Assembly: GCF_023684385.1 (NCBI RefSeq)
Contig: NZ_JAGSOJ010000002.1
Coordinates: forward strand, 1,240,001 to 1,304,000
DNA from: Oceanirhabdus seepicola
GTDB lineage: Bacteria > Bacillota > Clostridia > Clostridiales > Clostridiaceae
Direction: 5' to 3'
DNA: 64,000 nucleotides
Shown one piece after another: positions 43,250-52,371 of this stretch. The position numbers and the translations under genes are program-made. Below the pieces are notes generated by a model. The model had not been told where the DNA came from. It saw only the letters and a program-made list of their open reading frames with translations, and did no database searches. Each line of letters opens with the position of its first letter. The stretch's first letter is position 1.

Positions 43250-43888
43250 ATGAATTTATTCAGAAGCAAGTCATCTAGACTGGTATGTTTTATAAGTCTT
43301 ATGATGCTTATGAAAGTTAACATGACTACAGCTAATGCGGATCCAATTCCAGATTCAAAAGAGAATCAAAGCAAGATATCTACGAGCTTTCAAGTAAAGG
43401 GAGACATGAAGGTTCCAGATAGAGGAAAAGCTGCTCGAGAGAGAGTGGAACAGGAAGCAAGAAGTAGAAGAGCAAGCGGACAAGCTACTGTAAGTGTGTA
43501 CAATGACAGACAATTATTGTCTGGAGATGTAGGCACGCTAATTGATTATGCATATAGTTACCTAGGAAGACCATATGTTTGGGGTGCCAAAGGGCCTTAC
43601 TCATTTGATTGTTCAGGATATACATCTTATGTATACAAGATGATAGGTATATACATTCCTTCATATACTGGTGATCAAGTTAAGTATGGAAAAGCAGTTT
43701 CAAGAGAAGATTTATTACCAGGGGACGTTGTATTCTTTAATACATACATGCAATATGGACATGTTGGTATTTATGTTGGTAATAATAAATTCATACATGC
43801 ATCAACAAAAAAGGGTGTTACAGTGACTCCTTTATCAGGTTATTACTTAGAAAATTATGCTGGAGCTAGAAGATTAATTCAACAGTAA
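43250..43888 (+). CDS. Secreted NlpC/P60 peptidoglycan hydrolase
   Basis: A 212-residue protein. Residues 1-30 form a signal peptide ending near TANA, residues 31-92 are a charged linker, and residues 93-212 an NlpC/P60 domain. The catalytic Cys121 (FDCSGYTSYVY), His171 (YGHVGIYVG) and third polar residue His183 (FIHAS) are present. Such enzymes cut the D-glutamyl-meso-diaminopimelate bond of stem peptides. GGAGGG precedes the ATG. It lies between two terminators, so it is transcribed alone. Confidence 0.93.
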   Translation: MNLFRSKSSRLVCFISLMMLMKVNMTTANADPIPDSKENQSKISTSFQVKGDMKVPDRGKAARERVEQEARSRRASGQATVSVYNDRQLLSGDVGTLIDYAYSYLGRPYVWGAKGPYSFDCSGYTSYVYKMIGIYIPSYTGDQVKYGKAVSREDLLPGDVVFFNTYMQYGHVGIYVGNNKFIHASTKKGVTVTPLSGYYLENYAGARRLIQQ

Positions 43889-43920
43889 ATAAAATTTAAA
43901 ATTTAATATATAATTTATAA

Positions 43921-43949
43921 AAAGCACACCATTTAGGTGTGCTTTTGTT
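43921..43949 (+). terminator. Terminator of the NlpC/P60 gene
   Basis: A perfect 10-bp stem (43921-43930 with 43936-43945) with a 5-nt loop is followed by TTGTT. Confidence 0.85.
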
Positions 43950-44012
43950 CTAAAAAATTCTTCAAACGTGTATATATATATTAGTTTATATATTACACAA
44001 GGAGATGAGAAA

Positions 44013-44714
44013 ATGAGAAGAGTTATAGAGAGTAATGGAAAAATTATAGTGATATTATTGGTAATTATTTTTATCAGTTCATTTTCACTTGGAGCTTTAT
44101 TCTTTAACATGGTATTTAATAAAGTAAGCAGGAACAATAATATGAATATTGATAACGCTTATGAAGTTATCAATACTACAAATATTGAAGATCATAATTA
44201 CAAGGAAGAGGAACAAGTAGAAGAAATATTAACAACAAAAACTCTATATGGTATTCAATGTGGGGTATTTAAAAATGAAGAATATGCTAAGGAACTTTAT
44301 AATGAATTAAAGGAATTTGGGATACCTTTTATAGTTGAAGATTTTGAATATTACAGAGTTATTTTTGGAATATTTACAGAGGAACTTTCAGATGTTTTGA
44401 TAAAAGTTCTTGAAGAGAATGGATTTGATGTATCAAAATTTGAAATAACCACTGAAATTAAAAGTGTTGATGAAGAAATAAAATATGAAATAGAATTAGG
44501 TGCATTAAAACTTATATGGAAGATGATAAATAGAAATATGGATATAGCTTCAACGGAATCGTATAAGAACTGGGTAAAAAATCAAAAATATAATGAGTTA
44601 CTAGAAAGTGGGTTATCAGCTAAAAATGCACTATCATTACCAAATGAAATTTCTATTAATGAAAGTGAAGAAATTTTAAAAAAATTTTACAAAGAATATA
44701 AAAAAAATAAATGA
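44013..44714 (+). CDS. Membrane-anchored SPOR-domain protein
   Basis: A 233-residue protein with an N-terminal membrane helix (residues 9-32) and an acidic linker. A SPOR-like fold lies at about 74-145 (LYGIQCGVFKNEEYAKELYNEL, then RVIFGIF) and a helical C-terminus follows. SPOR domains bind glycan strands stripped of stem peptides at division sites. The position just upstream of the maf-radC-mre-min block fits a division or cell-wall role. AAGGAG lies 10 nt before the ATG at 44013; earlier in-frame starts lack a site. Confidence 0.75.
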   Translation: MRRVIESNGKIIVILLVIIFISSFSLGALFFNMVFNKVSRNNNMNIDNAYEVINTTNIEDHNYKEEEQVEEILTTKTLYGIQCGVFKNEEYAKELYNELKEFGIPFIVEDFEYYRVIFGIFTEELSDVLIKVLEENGFDVSKFEITTEIKSVDEEIKYEIELGALKLIWKMINRNMDIASTESYKNWVKNQKYNELLESGLSAKNALSLPNEISINESEEILKKFYKEYKKNK

Positions 44715-44799
44715 TTTATATATTGGAATATTTCTTCTTGTTTAAGTTAATTTTTGATGATAAACTATAAATAAAATACATAAACAATGGGGGAGTATT

Positions 44800-45063
44800 A
44801 TGAGTAGTAGAAGTAAAAATATTTTGTTTTTAATATTTTTAGTTTTACTTGGGGGTGTTGCAGGTACCTTGGTAGGGGATATGCTGGGGAGTAAGTTTGA
44901 TTCATTAAACTTTCTTAAGGATTATTCATATAACCTAGGACTAACAACACCTTTAGTTTTTGATGTAAAAGTATTAAAAATAACATTCGGAGTTAGTATC
45001 TACTGTAATATAATGACGGTAATAGGTATGATACTAGGGGTAGTTGTTTACAGGAATTATTAA
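44800..45063 (+). CDS. DUF4321 membrane protein
   Basis: An 87-residue protein with two hydrophobic segments (residues 7-27 and 62-84), a conserved GGVAGTLVGDMLG motif after the first helix and LTTPLVFDVKVLKITFG before the second. This is the DUF4321 family, widely found next to maf and radC in clostridia; its role is unknown. GGGGGAG precedes the ATG. A repeat of the palindromic family follows three bases after the stop. Confidence 0.88.
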   Translation: MSSRSKNILFLIFLVLLGGVAGTLVGDMLGSKFDSLNFLKDYSYNLGLTTPLVFDVKVLKITFGVSIYCNIMTVIGMILGVVVYRNY

Positions 45064-45065
45064 TT

Positions 45066-45144
45066 TAGGCATATGAGAAGAAATAACAAATCAAAGATAC
45101 GCACCATAAACCTATGATTAGTTATTTATTTGAATATGACTTAG
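45066..45144. repeat. Palindromic repeat, family copy B (upstream of maf)
   Basis: The left arm (from 45066) and right arm (45121-45143) are imperfect inverted repeats. The left arm resembles the left arm of copy C (shared ATCAAAGAT-type segment) and the right arm resembles copies A and C. The repeat ends about 19 nt before the maf ATG. Confidence 0.6.
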
Positions 45145-45162
45145 GTCGATTGGAGTGAAGAT

Positions 45163-45726
45163 ATGAAGGTTATTTTAGCCTCAGCATCAGAGCGTAGACA
45201 GGAGCTTCTCAAAAGAATTGTAGATGATTTTGAGATAAAAGTAAGTGATTTCAATGAGGATATTATACCGTTCAATGGAAACCCACATGAATATGTTATG
45301 GAATTGGCATTAGGGAAAGCTAATGATGTAGCAGAAAAATGTAATGAAGGTGTAATCATAGGGTGCGACACAATTGTTACATTAGACAATGAAGTTCTAG
45401 GTAAGCCTAGAAGCGAGAAGGAAGCGGTAGAAATGCTTGAGAAACTCAGTGGTAAGAGTCATGAGGTCTATTCAGGTATTGCAGTTATACATAAGGAAAA
45501 AGGTGAAATATTGAAAGATTTTTGTGTAACAAAAGTTGAATTCTCAGATATTAATAGAGAAGAAATTTTAGAATATGTAAAAAGTGGAGATCCAATGGAC
45601 AAAGCAGGCGCCTATGGTATACAAGGTAAGGCTGGTGTTTTTGTACAAAAGATAGAAGGAGACTACTATAGTGTAGTAGGGCTACCGCTTAACAAACTAT
45701 ACAAAATGCTTAAATCTATTATATAA
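45163..45726 (+). CDS. maf: Maf-family nucleotide pyrophosphatase
   Basis: A 187-residue protein with the family signature [11 protein letters not shown] at the start, the central [18 protein letters not shown] segment and [17 protein letters not shown] near the end. Maf proteins hydrolyse canonical or modified nucleoside triphosphates (dTTP, UTP, pseudo-UTP) and are linked to arrest of septation. Location next to radC, mreBCD and minCDE is typical of Firmicutes. TTGGAGTG precedes the ATG. Confidence 0.95.
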   Translation: MKVILASASERRQELLKRIVDDFEIKVSDFNEDIIPFNGNPHEYVMELALGKANDVAEKCNEGVIIGCDTIVTLDNEVLGKPRSEKEAVEMLEKLSGKSHEVYSGIAVIHKEKGEILKDFCVTKVEFSDINREEILEYVKSGDPMDKAGAYGIQGKAGVFVQKIEGDYYSVVGLPLNKLYKMLKSII

Positions 45727-45793
45727 TACGTTTAAAATTGGATTAAATGACAAAACTTCAACTATAAGTATAAAGCTTATTTGGAGGTTTGTT

Positions 45794-46477
45794 ATGAAAC
45801 AATTAAAATTAAAAGATATTCCTTGTAATGAAAGACCAAGGGAAAAGATGATCATTTATGGTGTTGAATCTCTAGGAAATTCTGAACTATTGGCTATTTT
45901 ACTAGGCAGTGGGAGTAAAAAAGAAAATGTTTTGCAATTATCTAGTAGAGTTTTAAAAGAATTTGGAGGACTTAATAATGTTTTTAGTGCTTCATCCAAA
46001 GAACTCACAGAAATACAAGGTATTGGTATTGCAAAAGCATCACAACTTATAGCCCTATCAGAGCTGTGTAAAAGGTATAGGAGTTATAAAAGTAAGGAAA
46101 AAATAAAAATTACTGAGCCAAAAGATATAGTTGAGAATTTTATGGAAGAAATGAGAGTGTATTCAAAGGAAATATTGAAATTACTGGTATTAAATACTAA
46201 GAAAGAAATAGTTACTGCTAGAAATATTTCTATGGGAACAAATAACAGTGCATTGATACATCCTAGAGAGGTTTTTAATCTAGCAATTAAAAACAGTGGG
46301 GATTCAATAATTTTAATTCACAATCATCCATCAGGAGACCCAAAACCTAGCAAAAATGACATAAATGTAACCATAAGGTTAAAGGAATGTGGTAAATTAT
46401 TAGGGATAGATCTTATAGATCATATAATTATTGGTGATAGAAAATTTACAAGTATGAAAGAAAAAGGATTTATATAG
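45794..46477 (+). CDS. radC: RadC-family JAB-domain protein
   Basis: A 227-residue protein with an N-terminal helix-hairpin-helix part (ITEIQGIGIAKASQLIAL) and a C-terminal JAB/MPN metalloprotease-like fold. The zinc motif HNHPSGDPKPSKND and upstream Glu are intact. Despite the historic name it is not a proven DNA repair factor; function is unclear. GGAGG precedes the ATG. The last codons overlap the start of repeat copy C. Confidence 0.93.
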   Translation: MKQLKLKDIPCNERPREKMIIYGVESLGNSELLAILLGSGSKKENVLQLSSRVLKEFGGLNNVFSASSKELTEIQGIGIAKASQLIALSELCKRYRSYKSKEKIKITEPKDIVENFMEEMRVYSKEILKLLVLNTKKEIVTARNISMGTNNSALIHPREVFNLAIKNSGDSIILIHNHPSGDPKPSKNDINVTIRLKECGKLLGIDLIDHIIIGDRKFTSMKEKGFI

Positions 46478-46638
46478 GTACATGAGGATAAATAATAAGT
46501 CAAAGATGCGACGGATATTTTGCATCAGACGATGAGTTAGGTTCCATTGATAGTTGCGCTATTAGTGGGTTCTAAGGAAGAAGTATTATGCAAAATAGAC
46601 TAGCATACTGACTAGTTATTTATCTGAATGTGCCATAG
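46475..46638. repeat. Palindromic repeat, family copy C (upstream of mreB), enlarged
   Basis: It begins within the radC stop codon and ends 18 nt before the mreB ATG. The outer arms match copy B (left) and copy A (right, CATACTGACTAGTTATT). About 100 extra nt lie between them, including an inner inverted pair (ATTTTGCAT at 46518-46526 and ATGCAAAAT at 46588-46596). Confidence 0.6.
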
Positions 46639-46655
46639 AAGAAAGGAGAAAAAGT

Positions 46656-47708
46656 ATGGGATTGTTCGGAGTAACAAAAGATATGGGAATTGACCTAGGA
46701 ACAGCGAATACTCTTGTTTATTTAAAGGGAAAAGGGATTGTATTAAGAGAGCCTTCAGTTGTTGCTGTTAACACAAAGACAGGTGAGGTATTAGCTGTAG
46801 GGGATGAAGCAAAAAAAATGATAGGTAGAACTCCTGGGCACATAGTTGCAATAAGACCTATGAAGGATGGAGTAATAGCTGATTTTGATATAACAGAAAA
46901 AATGTTAAAGTATTTTATAAGCAAGGTTTGTTCAAGAAGTGCATTCACGAGCCCTAGAATAGTTGTTTGTTTTCCTTCAGGAGTAACTACGGTTGAAAGA
47001 AGAGCAATAGATGAAGCAACTAGAAGAGCTGGAGCAAGAGGAGTTGAACTACTTGAAGAACCTATGGCAGCAGCAATTGGAGCTGGACTTCCAGTTAATG
47101 AAGCGATGGGTAATATGATCGTTGATATTGGTGGAGGGACAACAGAGGTTGCTGTTATATCTTTGGATGGAATTGTTACAAGCCAATCTTTAAGAATAGC
47201 GGGAGATGAACTTGATAAATCAATAATTTCTTATATAAAGAGAAAATATAACCTTATGATAGGTGAGAGAACTGCAGAGAATATTAAAGTTACATTAGGT
47301 AGTGTTTTCGACTTTGAAAGAGTTAAAGATAGTATAGTTGACGGTCATGTTGTACACGGAGAAGATGTTGTAGATACTATGGAAATAAAAGGTAGGGATC
47401 TTTTATCTGGATTACCTAAAAATATTGAGATAAGAAGAGAAGAAGTGAGAGAAGCATTACATGAGCCGGTTATGAATATCATTGAAGCCATTAAGAATAC
47501 ACTTGAAAAAACACCGCCTGAATTAGCTGCTGATATTATGGAAAAAGGTATCACTCTAGCTGGAGGAGGAGCTTATATTAAGGGTATGGCAGAACTAATA
47601 ACACATGAGACAAGAATGCCTGTTAATATTGCAGAGAATGCACTGGATTGTGTAGCAATAGGGGCAGGAAAAGCCATAGAATACGCGAGTTTTGGTAAAA
47701 GAAGATAA
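46656..47708 (+). CDS. mreB: Rod shape-determining protein MreB
   Basis: A 350-residue bacterial actin homologue. Phosphate 1 ([17 protein letters not shown]), phosphate 2 ([13 protein letters not shown]) and the adenosine motif ([12 protein letters not shown]) are present. MreB filaments guide the elongasome at the inner membrane. AAAGGAG precedes the ATG. The stop overlaps the mreC ATG by one base, giving a coupled mreBCD operon that leads into PBP2. Confidence 0.97.
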   Translation: MGLFGVTKDMGIDLGTANTLVYLKGKGIVLREPSVVAVNTKTGEVLAVGDEAKKMIGRTPGHIVAIRPMKDGVIADFDITEKMLKYFISKVCSRSAFTSPRIVVCFPSGVTTVERRAIDEATRRAGARGVELLEEPMAAAIGAGLPVNEAMGNMIVDIGGGTTEVAVISLDGIVTSQSLRIAGDELDKSIISYIKRKYNLMIGERTAENIKVTLGSVFDFERVKDSIVDGHVVHGEDVVDTMEIKGRDLLSGLPKNIEIRREEVREALHEPVMNIIEAIKNTLEKTPPELAADIMEKGITLAGGGAYIKGMAELITHETRMPVNIAENALDCVAIGAGKAIEYASFGKRR

Positions 47709-48556
47709 TGAAGAAGTTCAAAAGATATAAAAATGTGTTCATTGTATTAGTGTTGTGTCTTTCATTCGTGTTGTTGATATCGTTGACTTCTAATAGAGAA
47801 AAGGTTACTTTTATTGAAGATGGAATGGCAGTTCCTATTAATGGGATTCAGTGTGTTGTTTTTAAATTATCTAATGGTATAAGTGAAGGTATAGAAACTA
47901 TGAAAAAATTTACTAAACTTAAAGATGAAAATGAACAACTTAATGAGGAAATAGCAGATTTACAGATGAAGATTAATGAACTTGATGTAATAAAGAAGGA
48001 TTATGAGGATCTGAAAAAGATGCTAAATTATAAAGATACACATGATGAATATGAATACATCGGTTGTGAAATCATTGGTGTGAGTGGAAATAGTTACTTC
48101 GAAGGATTTGTAATTAATAGAGGGTCAATAGATGGGATAGAGAAGCGTATGGTAGCAATCTCTCCAAATGGATTAGTTGGACAGGTGACCGCTGTGGGAA
48201 CAAACTGGGCAAGAATACAAACCCTCGCTAATGAGAACATTGCTGTAGCTGGATATATAGATGAAACTGAGGAAGTTAACGGAATTGTTAAGGGATATAA
48301 GGATTATGACAATAAGGTACTTGCTAAGGTGGAAGTTCCAACATTAGATTCTAATCTAAAAAAAGGAGATACAGTGTATACTTCAGGTGTTGGAGATGTG
48401 TATCCAAAGGGTATTAAAATTGGAAAAGTTATTGAAGTATATGAGGAGAAAAGTAAAGTAGTTAAATACGGTATTATTGAGCCCTCTGTAGAGATAAATA
48501 AGATTGATAAATTGTATATTATTGTACCTAAAAAAATTCGAGAGTACGATGAATAA
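47708..48556 (+). CDS. mreC: Rod shape-determining protein MreC
   Basis: A 282-residue bitopic protein. A membrane helix lies at residues 9-27, a coiled coil at about 68-108 (LKDENEQLNEEIADLQMKI), then the beta-barrel domain (EIIGVSGNSYFEGFVINRG, GLVGQVTAVG, GDTVYTSGVGDVYPKGI). MreC couples MreB to PBP2 and activates it. It overlaps mreB by one base and is followed by mreD after 12 nt. Confidence 0.95.
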   Translation: MKKFKRYKNVFIVLVLCLSFVLLISLTSNREKVTFIEDGMAVPINGIQCVVFKLSNGISEGIETMKKFTKLKDENEQLNEEIADLQMKINELDVIKKDYEDLKKMLNYKDTHDEYEYIGCEIIGVSGNSYFEGFVINRGSIDGIEKRMVAISPNGLVGQVTAVGTNWARIQTLANENIAVAGYIDETEEVNGIVKGYKDYDNKVLAKVEVPTLDSNLKKGDTVYTSGVGDVYPKGIKIGKVIEVYEEKSKVVKYGIIEPSVEINKIDKLYIIVPKKIREYDE

Positions 48557-48568
48557 GGTGTTGAGTTT

Positions 48569-49060
48569 ATGAAAAAATACTTGATGTTATTTTTTATAAG
48601 CATACTTTTACTTGTAGGAGATAACACACTAATGCCTTTTATTGGCATTAGTGGTGCTTATCCAAGTATGTTATTTATATTTTGTATTTCATTTTCTTTT
48701 TATGCAGACTTAAATGAGGTTATTTTTATAGGATGTGTCTCTGGATTGCTTCAGGACATATTTTTTATAGACGTTATAGGAGTGAATGCACTTATAAATA
48801 TATTGCTATGTTTAAGTGTGGCATATGTAGGGAAAAACTTTATTAAAAGCAAACTCTTAGTGCCAATAATTATGGTGTTGTGTGCTTCATTAATTAAAGG
48901 ATTTATTCTTATTGGAGTTTCAAAGATATATGGTAATAGTCTTTTTTTAAGAGATGTAATATGTATATCTGCTTATAATTTTTTCCTTGCTGTGATTCTT
49001 GAAAAGATAATATTTAAATTTTATAATTTGGAATTAATCAAGAATAATTGGCGATTTTAG
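48569..49060 (+). CDS. mreD: Rod shape-determining protein MreD
   Basis: A 163-residue integral membrane protein with five to six helices. It has the family segment YPSMLFIFCISFSFYADLNE and the conserved GLLQDIFFIDVIGVNALI loop. It belongs to the elongasome with MreC. AAGGTGTTGAG precedes the ATG. It is 11 nt upstream of the PBP2 GTG start. Confidence 0.92.
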   Translation: MKKYLMLFFISILLLVGDNTLMPFIGISGAYPSMLFIFCISFSFYADLNEVIFIGCVSGLLQDIFFIDVIGVNALINILLCLSVAYVGKNFIKSKLLVPIIMVLCASLIKGFILIGVSKIYGNSLFLRDVICISAYNFFLAVILEKIIFKFYNLELIKNNWRF

Positions 49061-49071
49061 GTGGTGAACAT

Positions 49072-51972
49072 GTGAATAATAAAGAAGATTACAAGGAGTT
49101 AAAAACTCCAAAGAAGAAGAAACAAAAGAAGAAGTTTACTAGATATACAGCTGTGGTTATTACTATGTGTTTGATTTTTGCTACCATAGTGGGAAAGTTG
49201 ATCTATTTACAAGTATTTAACGTAGAGGTTTATAGAGAGAAAGCTAACAATGGTCGACATAAGGTAATTTCTAATTCTGCTCCAAGAGGAAATATATATG
49301 ATACAGATGGGGAAATTCTTGCCACAAATAAACAGGGTTTTAGTCTTATCTTCACTGAAACTAGTGAAAGTAAAGAAAACTTCTTTTTAACAATAAAGGA
49401 AGTTTTTGCTGTTCTTGAAGAAAATGGGGAGGTCCTATCTGAGAATTTTCCCTTAAAAGTAGATCCTATAAGATTTGAGTTTAACGTTGCAGAAGAATGG
49501 GAAGAGTGGTCAGAACTACGATTTAAGAAGGATCGTGGATTTGATGATGCTGTACTAAAAGAAAAGTTCAAAGGCAAGAATATGCCGGACTTAAATGATG
49601 AAGAACTTAAAGTAATAGAAGAAGAGCTGAAGATAATAGAGGCTGAAGAAGTATTTAGAACTCTAATAAAAAAATATAGCCTATACAATATTATGAAAGA
49701 TAAATTTTCTAATGAAGAGTGGAAGAAGCTTTTAGAGGATAAGGAATCTTTAATAGATCTTCTTCTTGAATCGGTTCCACATGAAGAAATAAGAAAATAT
49801 ATGGTGGTAAAAGACAATATTCAAATGCAGAGTTATAAGGGTTATAGACCAATAATTATTGCTAATGATTTAAAGATTGAAACAGCATATATTTTTGAAC
49901 AAATTCAGGCGGAACTTCCTGGAATCTCAATATTAAAACAACCAATTAGATATTATCCATATGGAGAATTAGCATCAAATATTGTGGGATACATTGGAAA
50001 AATTGACGAGCAATATAAAGGGTTATATGAAGAGCGTGGATATGATGTTCATGAGGATTATATTGGTAGATCGGGTATAGAAAATGAATATGAGAATATT
50101 CTAAGAGGAACAAGAGGCGAAGAGAGCATAGAGGTAAACAAGGATGGAAGAAAGGTGAAAACACTGGGAGAGAGACCAGCGACACCTGGAGAGTCTATCT
50201 ATCTTACTATTGATCATAAGCTGCAGATGGCAGCAGAAGAAGCACTGGATCAAACTATGGCTTATATGAGAGATCTTGGAAAGTATAAAGCAGATAAAAA
50301 AACACTGGATGATGTTGATAAATCCAATGCAACAAGAGGCGCGGCTGTAGTTATAGATGTTAAGACTGGCGATGTATTGGCATTAGCTAGTAGACCTGGA
50401 ATAGATTTGAATCTTTTCACTGTACCTGGTAGACTTGATTCTGCTACTTATAAGTCTATATTCAGTCCGGATCTTGAAGAGTTTGGAATGGCGTATGTCA
50501 TGGAGCATGAACTGTATAAGAATGAAGAAATCAATGGAAAAGATTTAAAGGATCTTACGGAGGAAGAACGCATTGATGTTATATTCAATGAATTATTTCC
50601 CGAAAATAAAAATGGAATTAGAGAAGATAGATATGACATATACCCAAAAGCAGCATTTAACTATTCCACAAAATCAAGAGTACCACCAGGTTCAATATTT
50701 AAGATGCTTACTGCGGTAGCGGGACTTGAGGAGTCTGTAGTCTCTCCTACAGAAAAGATATATGATGCGGGTCCATATACTAAAAGATATAAGGATTTTA
50801 AAGGTGCCAGTTGGATGTATAACTTATATAGAGGAAGTCACGGTAATCAGGATGTTCAAGATGCTATAAGAGACTCCAATAACTACTATTTCTTTGAAGT
50901 TGCTGATAGGTTATATGAAAAAGGTGGAGAAGGTTCGAAGGAAAGTTTGGATATGTTGGGTAAATATGCATGGAAGTATGGATTAGGTGCTAACATGGAA
51001 AATCCAGCATCAAAGGCTAAAACAGGAATTGAGATTGATGAAGCTTTTGGTCAAGTGTATTATTATGATTCTGGTAAAAGATATCATAGTAAGGTATATA
51101 CTTGGAGTTTATATGATCATTTGATAAATGGGACTGCATCAATATGGGTTGGTGAATATAAGCCAATAAATATTGTTCCTGATGAAGAGAAAGATAGTGA
51201 AGAAGTATATGCTATAAAGAAAGAATTAACGAGTGCTATCAAAGAAGAGATGATGAGTGTGAAGGATGCGGATTTATCTGTGATAGATGAGAGTATAAGA
51301 GTACTGATTGAAAAGAATGAAGAATATAGAGGGCAATACACTGATAAAGACATTGAAGGTATCAAGAGGGCTATTAGCTCATCTATAAACGACGCTAGAA
51401 CAGAGATTAAAAGTGCCGTAAATCTTTATAATGCATCTATAGGTCAAGGAATTAATCAGTTTACTCCATTGCAATTAGCTAATTATATTGCTACATTAGT
51501 AAATGGTGGATATAGATATAAGCTTCATCTTGTTGAGAAGATAGTGGATTCGGAAGGGAATGTTATAGAGGATTTTGGTAATGAAAATATCATTTTTAAT
51601 GAGACAAATGTAAGTAAAGAGACTGTTGAAGTTATTAAGAAAGGTATGCAGAAAGTTACAAGCACACCAGCAGGTACAGCATACAGTACATTTAAAAATT
51701 TTCCTATAAAAAATGGAGGGAAAACAGGATCTGCAACATATCAAGCAAATCAAGATGAATATGGTAGAACAGCATATTCAACATATGTGGGATTTGCACC
51801 ATATGAAGAACCTGAAATTGCAATTAGTGTTGTTATAGTTGATGGAGGGCACGGAGGATACAGTGCAAGAGTTGCTAAAGCAGTCTATGAGGAATATTTC
51901 AAAGAGCAAATTTTAGAAAGTAATTCTGAGTACGAATTTATGCTTAAAAAACCGGAGACGGAAAAAGAATAA
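49072..51972 (+). CDS. mrdA: Penicillin-binding protein 2, tandem copy 1
   Basis: A 966-residue class B PBP of the elongasome. It has a Lys-rich cytosolic start, a membrane anchor at about 25-47, PBP dimerisation motif APRGNIYDTDGE, and a large clostridial insertion of about 150 residues. The transpeptidase has SIFK (S-x-x-K, in PPGSIFK), SNN (in RDSNNYYF) and KTG (in GGKTGSAT). It cross-links side-wall peptidoglycan with RodA and MreC. The GTG at 49072 is chosen because AGGTGGTGA sits 5 nt upstream; an earlier TTG is inside mreD. A second full-length copy follows. Confidence 0.93.
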   Translation: MNNKEDYKELKTPKKKKQKKKFTRYTAVVITMCLIFATIVGKLIYLQVFNVEVYREKANNGRHKVISNSAPRGNIYDTDGEILATNKQGFSLIFTETSESKENFFLTIKEVFAVLEENGEVLSENFPLKVDPIRFEFNVAEEWEEWSELRFKKDRGFDDAVLKEKFKGKNMPDLNDEELKVIEEELKIIEAEEVFRTLIKKYSLYNIMKDKFSNEEWKKLLEDKESLIDLLLESVPHEEIRKYMVVKDNIQMQSYKGYRPIIIANDLKIETAYIFEQIQAELPGISILKQPIRYYPYGELASNIVGYIGKIDEQYKGLYEERGYDVHEDYIGRSGIENEYENILRGTRGEESIEVNKDGRKVKTLGERPATPGESIYLTIDHKLQMAAEEALDQTMAYMRDLGKYKADKKTLDDVDKSNATRGAAVVIDVKTGDVLALASRPGIDLNLFTVPGRLDSATYKSIFSPDLEEFGMAYVMEHELYKNEEINGKDLKDLTEEERIDVIFNELFPENKNGIREDRYDIYPKAAFNYSTKSRVPPGSIFKMLTAVAGLEESVVSPTEKIYDAGPYTKRYKDFKGASWMYNLYRGSHGNQDVQDAIRDSNNYYFFEVADRLYEKGGEGSKESLDMLGKYAWKYGLGANMENPASKAKTGIEIDEAFGQVYYYDSGKRYHSKVYTWSLYDHLINGTASIWVGEYKPINIVPDEEKDSEEVYAIKKELTSAIKEEMMSVKDADLSVIDESIRVLIEKNEEYRGQYTDKDIEGIKRAISSSINDARTEIKSAVNLYNASIGQGINQFTPLQLANYIATLVNGGYRYKLHLVEKIVDSEGNVIEDFGNENIIFNETNVSKETVEVIKKGMQKVTSTPAGTAYSTFKNFPIKNGGKTGSATYQANQDEYGRTAYSTYVGFAPYEEPEIAISVVIVDGGHGGYSARVAKAVYEEYFKEQILESNSEYEFMLKKPETEKE

Positions 51973-52041
51973 AATATTGTATTTTTAGTATGATATTTTT
52001 TATTGGGTATGTTCAAAATAATGTTAATAATATAGTACTTT

Positions 52042-52067
52042 TAAGGGAACCAGAATTGGTTCCCTTA
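52042..52067 (+). terminator. Hairpin after the first PBP2 gene
   Basis: An 11-bp perfect stem (42-52 with 57-67 of 52000) with a GAAT loop lies 70 nt after the stop. The tail GTTCGTTT is only fairly T-rich, so termination may be partial and allow read-through to the second PBP2. Confidence 0.55.
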
Positions 52068-52277
52068 GTTCGTTTGGTGATATAAATCTTGATGACCCCC
52101 ATATATGTCCTTAGTATTAATAAAAGGACTTTTAGTATAAAAATCAATATCACAGATTGAAGTCTTATCCAGGATGAAACGAGCAAATACATATTTGCTA
52201 ATTTTGTTGAAATTAGGGATATTATCACAAATAAGAAGGGATTTACATATAAATATTGAACTTATATACATAGACAT
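52065..52277 (-). pseudogene. Orphan minus-strand reading frame, possible gene remnant
   Basis: In the 400-nt spacer between the two PBP2 genes, a 70-codon minus-strand frame ends within the hairpin. Its residue mix (NIPNFNKISKYVFARFILDK, then IDFYTKSPFINTKDIYGG) looks protein-like. There is no ribosome site before its ATG, and I recognise no family. It could be a decayed gene fragment or chance. Nothing else is seen in the spacer apart from the hairpin at 52042-52067. Confidence 0.25.
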
Positions 52278-52371
52278 ATTTTATCAGGAAATTTAGTTTA
52301 TCGATTTTAAAATAAGAAATCTATAGACAATATTTAAGGGTATATGAATTGTGTAAGATTAAGGGGTGGGG

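Noticed and set aside
44013..46477. RadC as a DNA repair gene or anti-phage element
   Set aside because: It sits in the usual maf-radC-mreB order of Firmicutes, with an intact JAB motif and no linked defence genes; it is ordinary.
33128..51753. Long minus-strand frames opposite polA, mreBCD and the PBP2 genes
   Set aside because: Their residue use is typical of antisense reading (Ser, Ile and Phe rich); the plus-strand genes explain the sequence.
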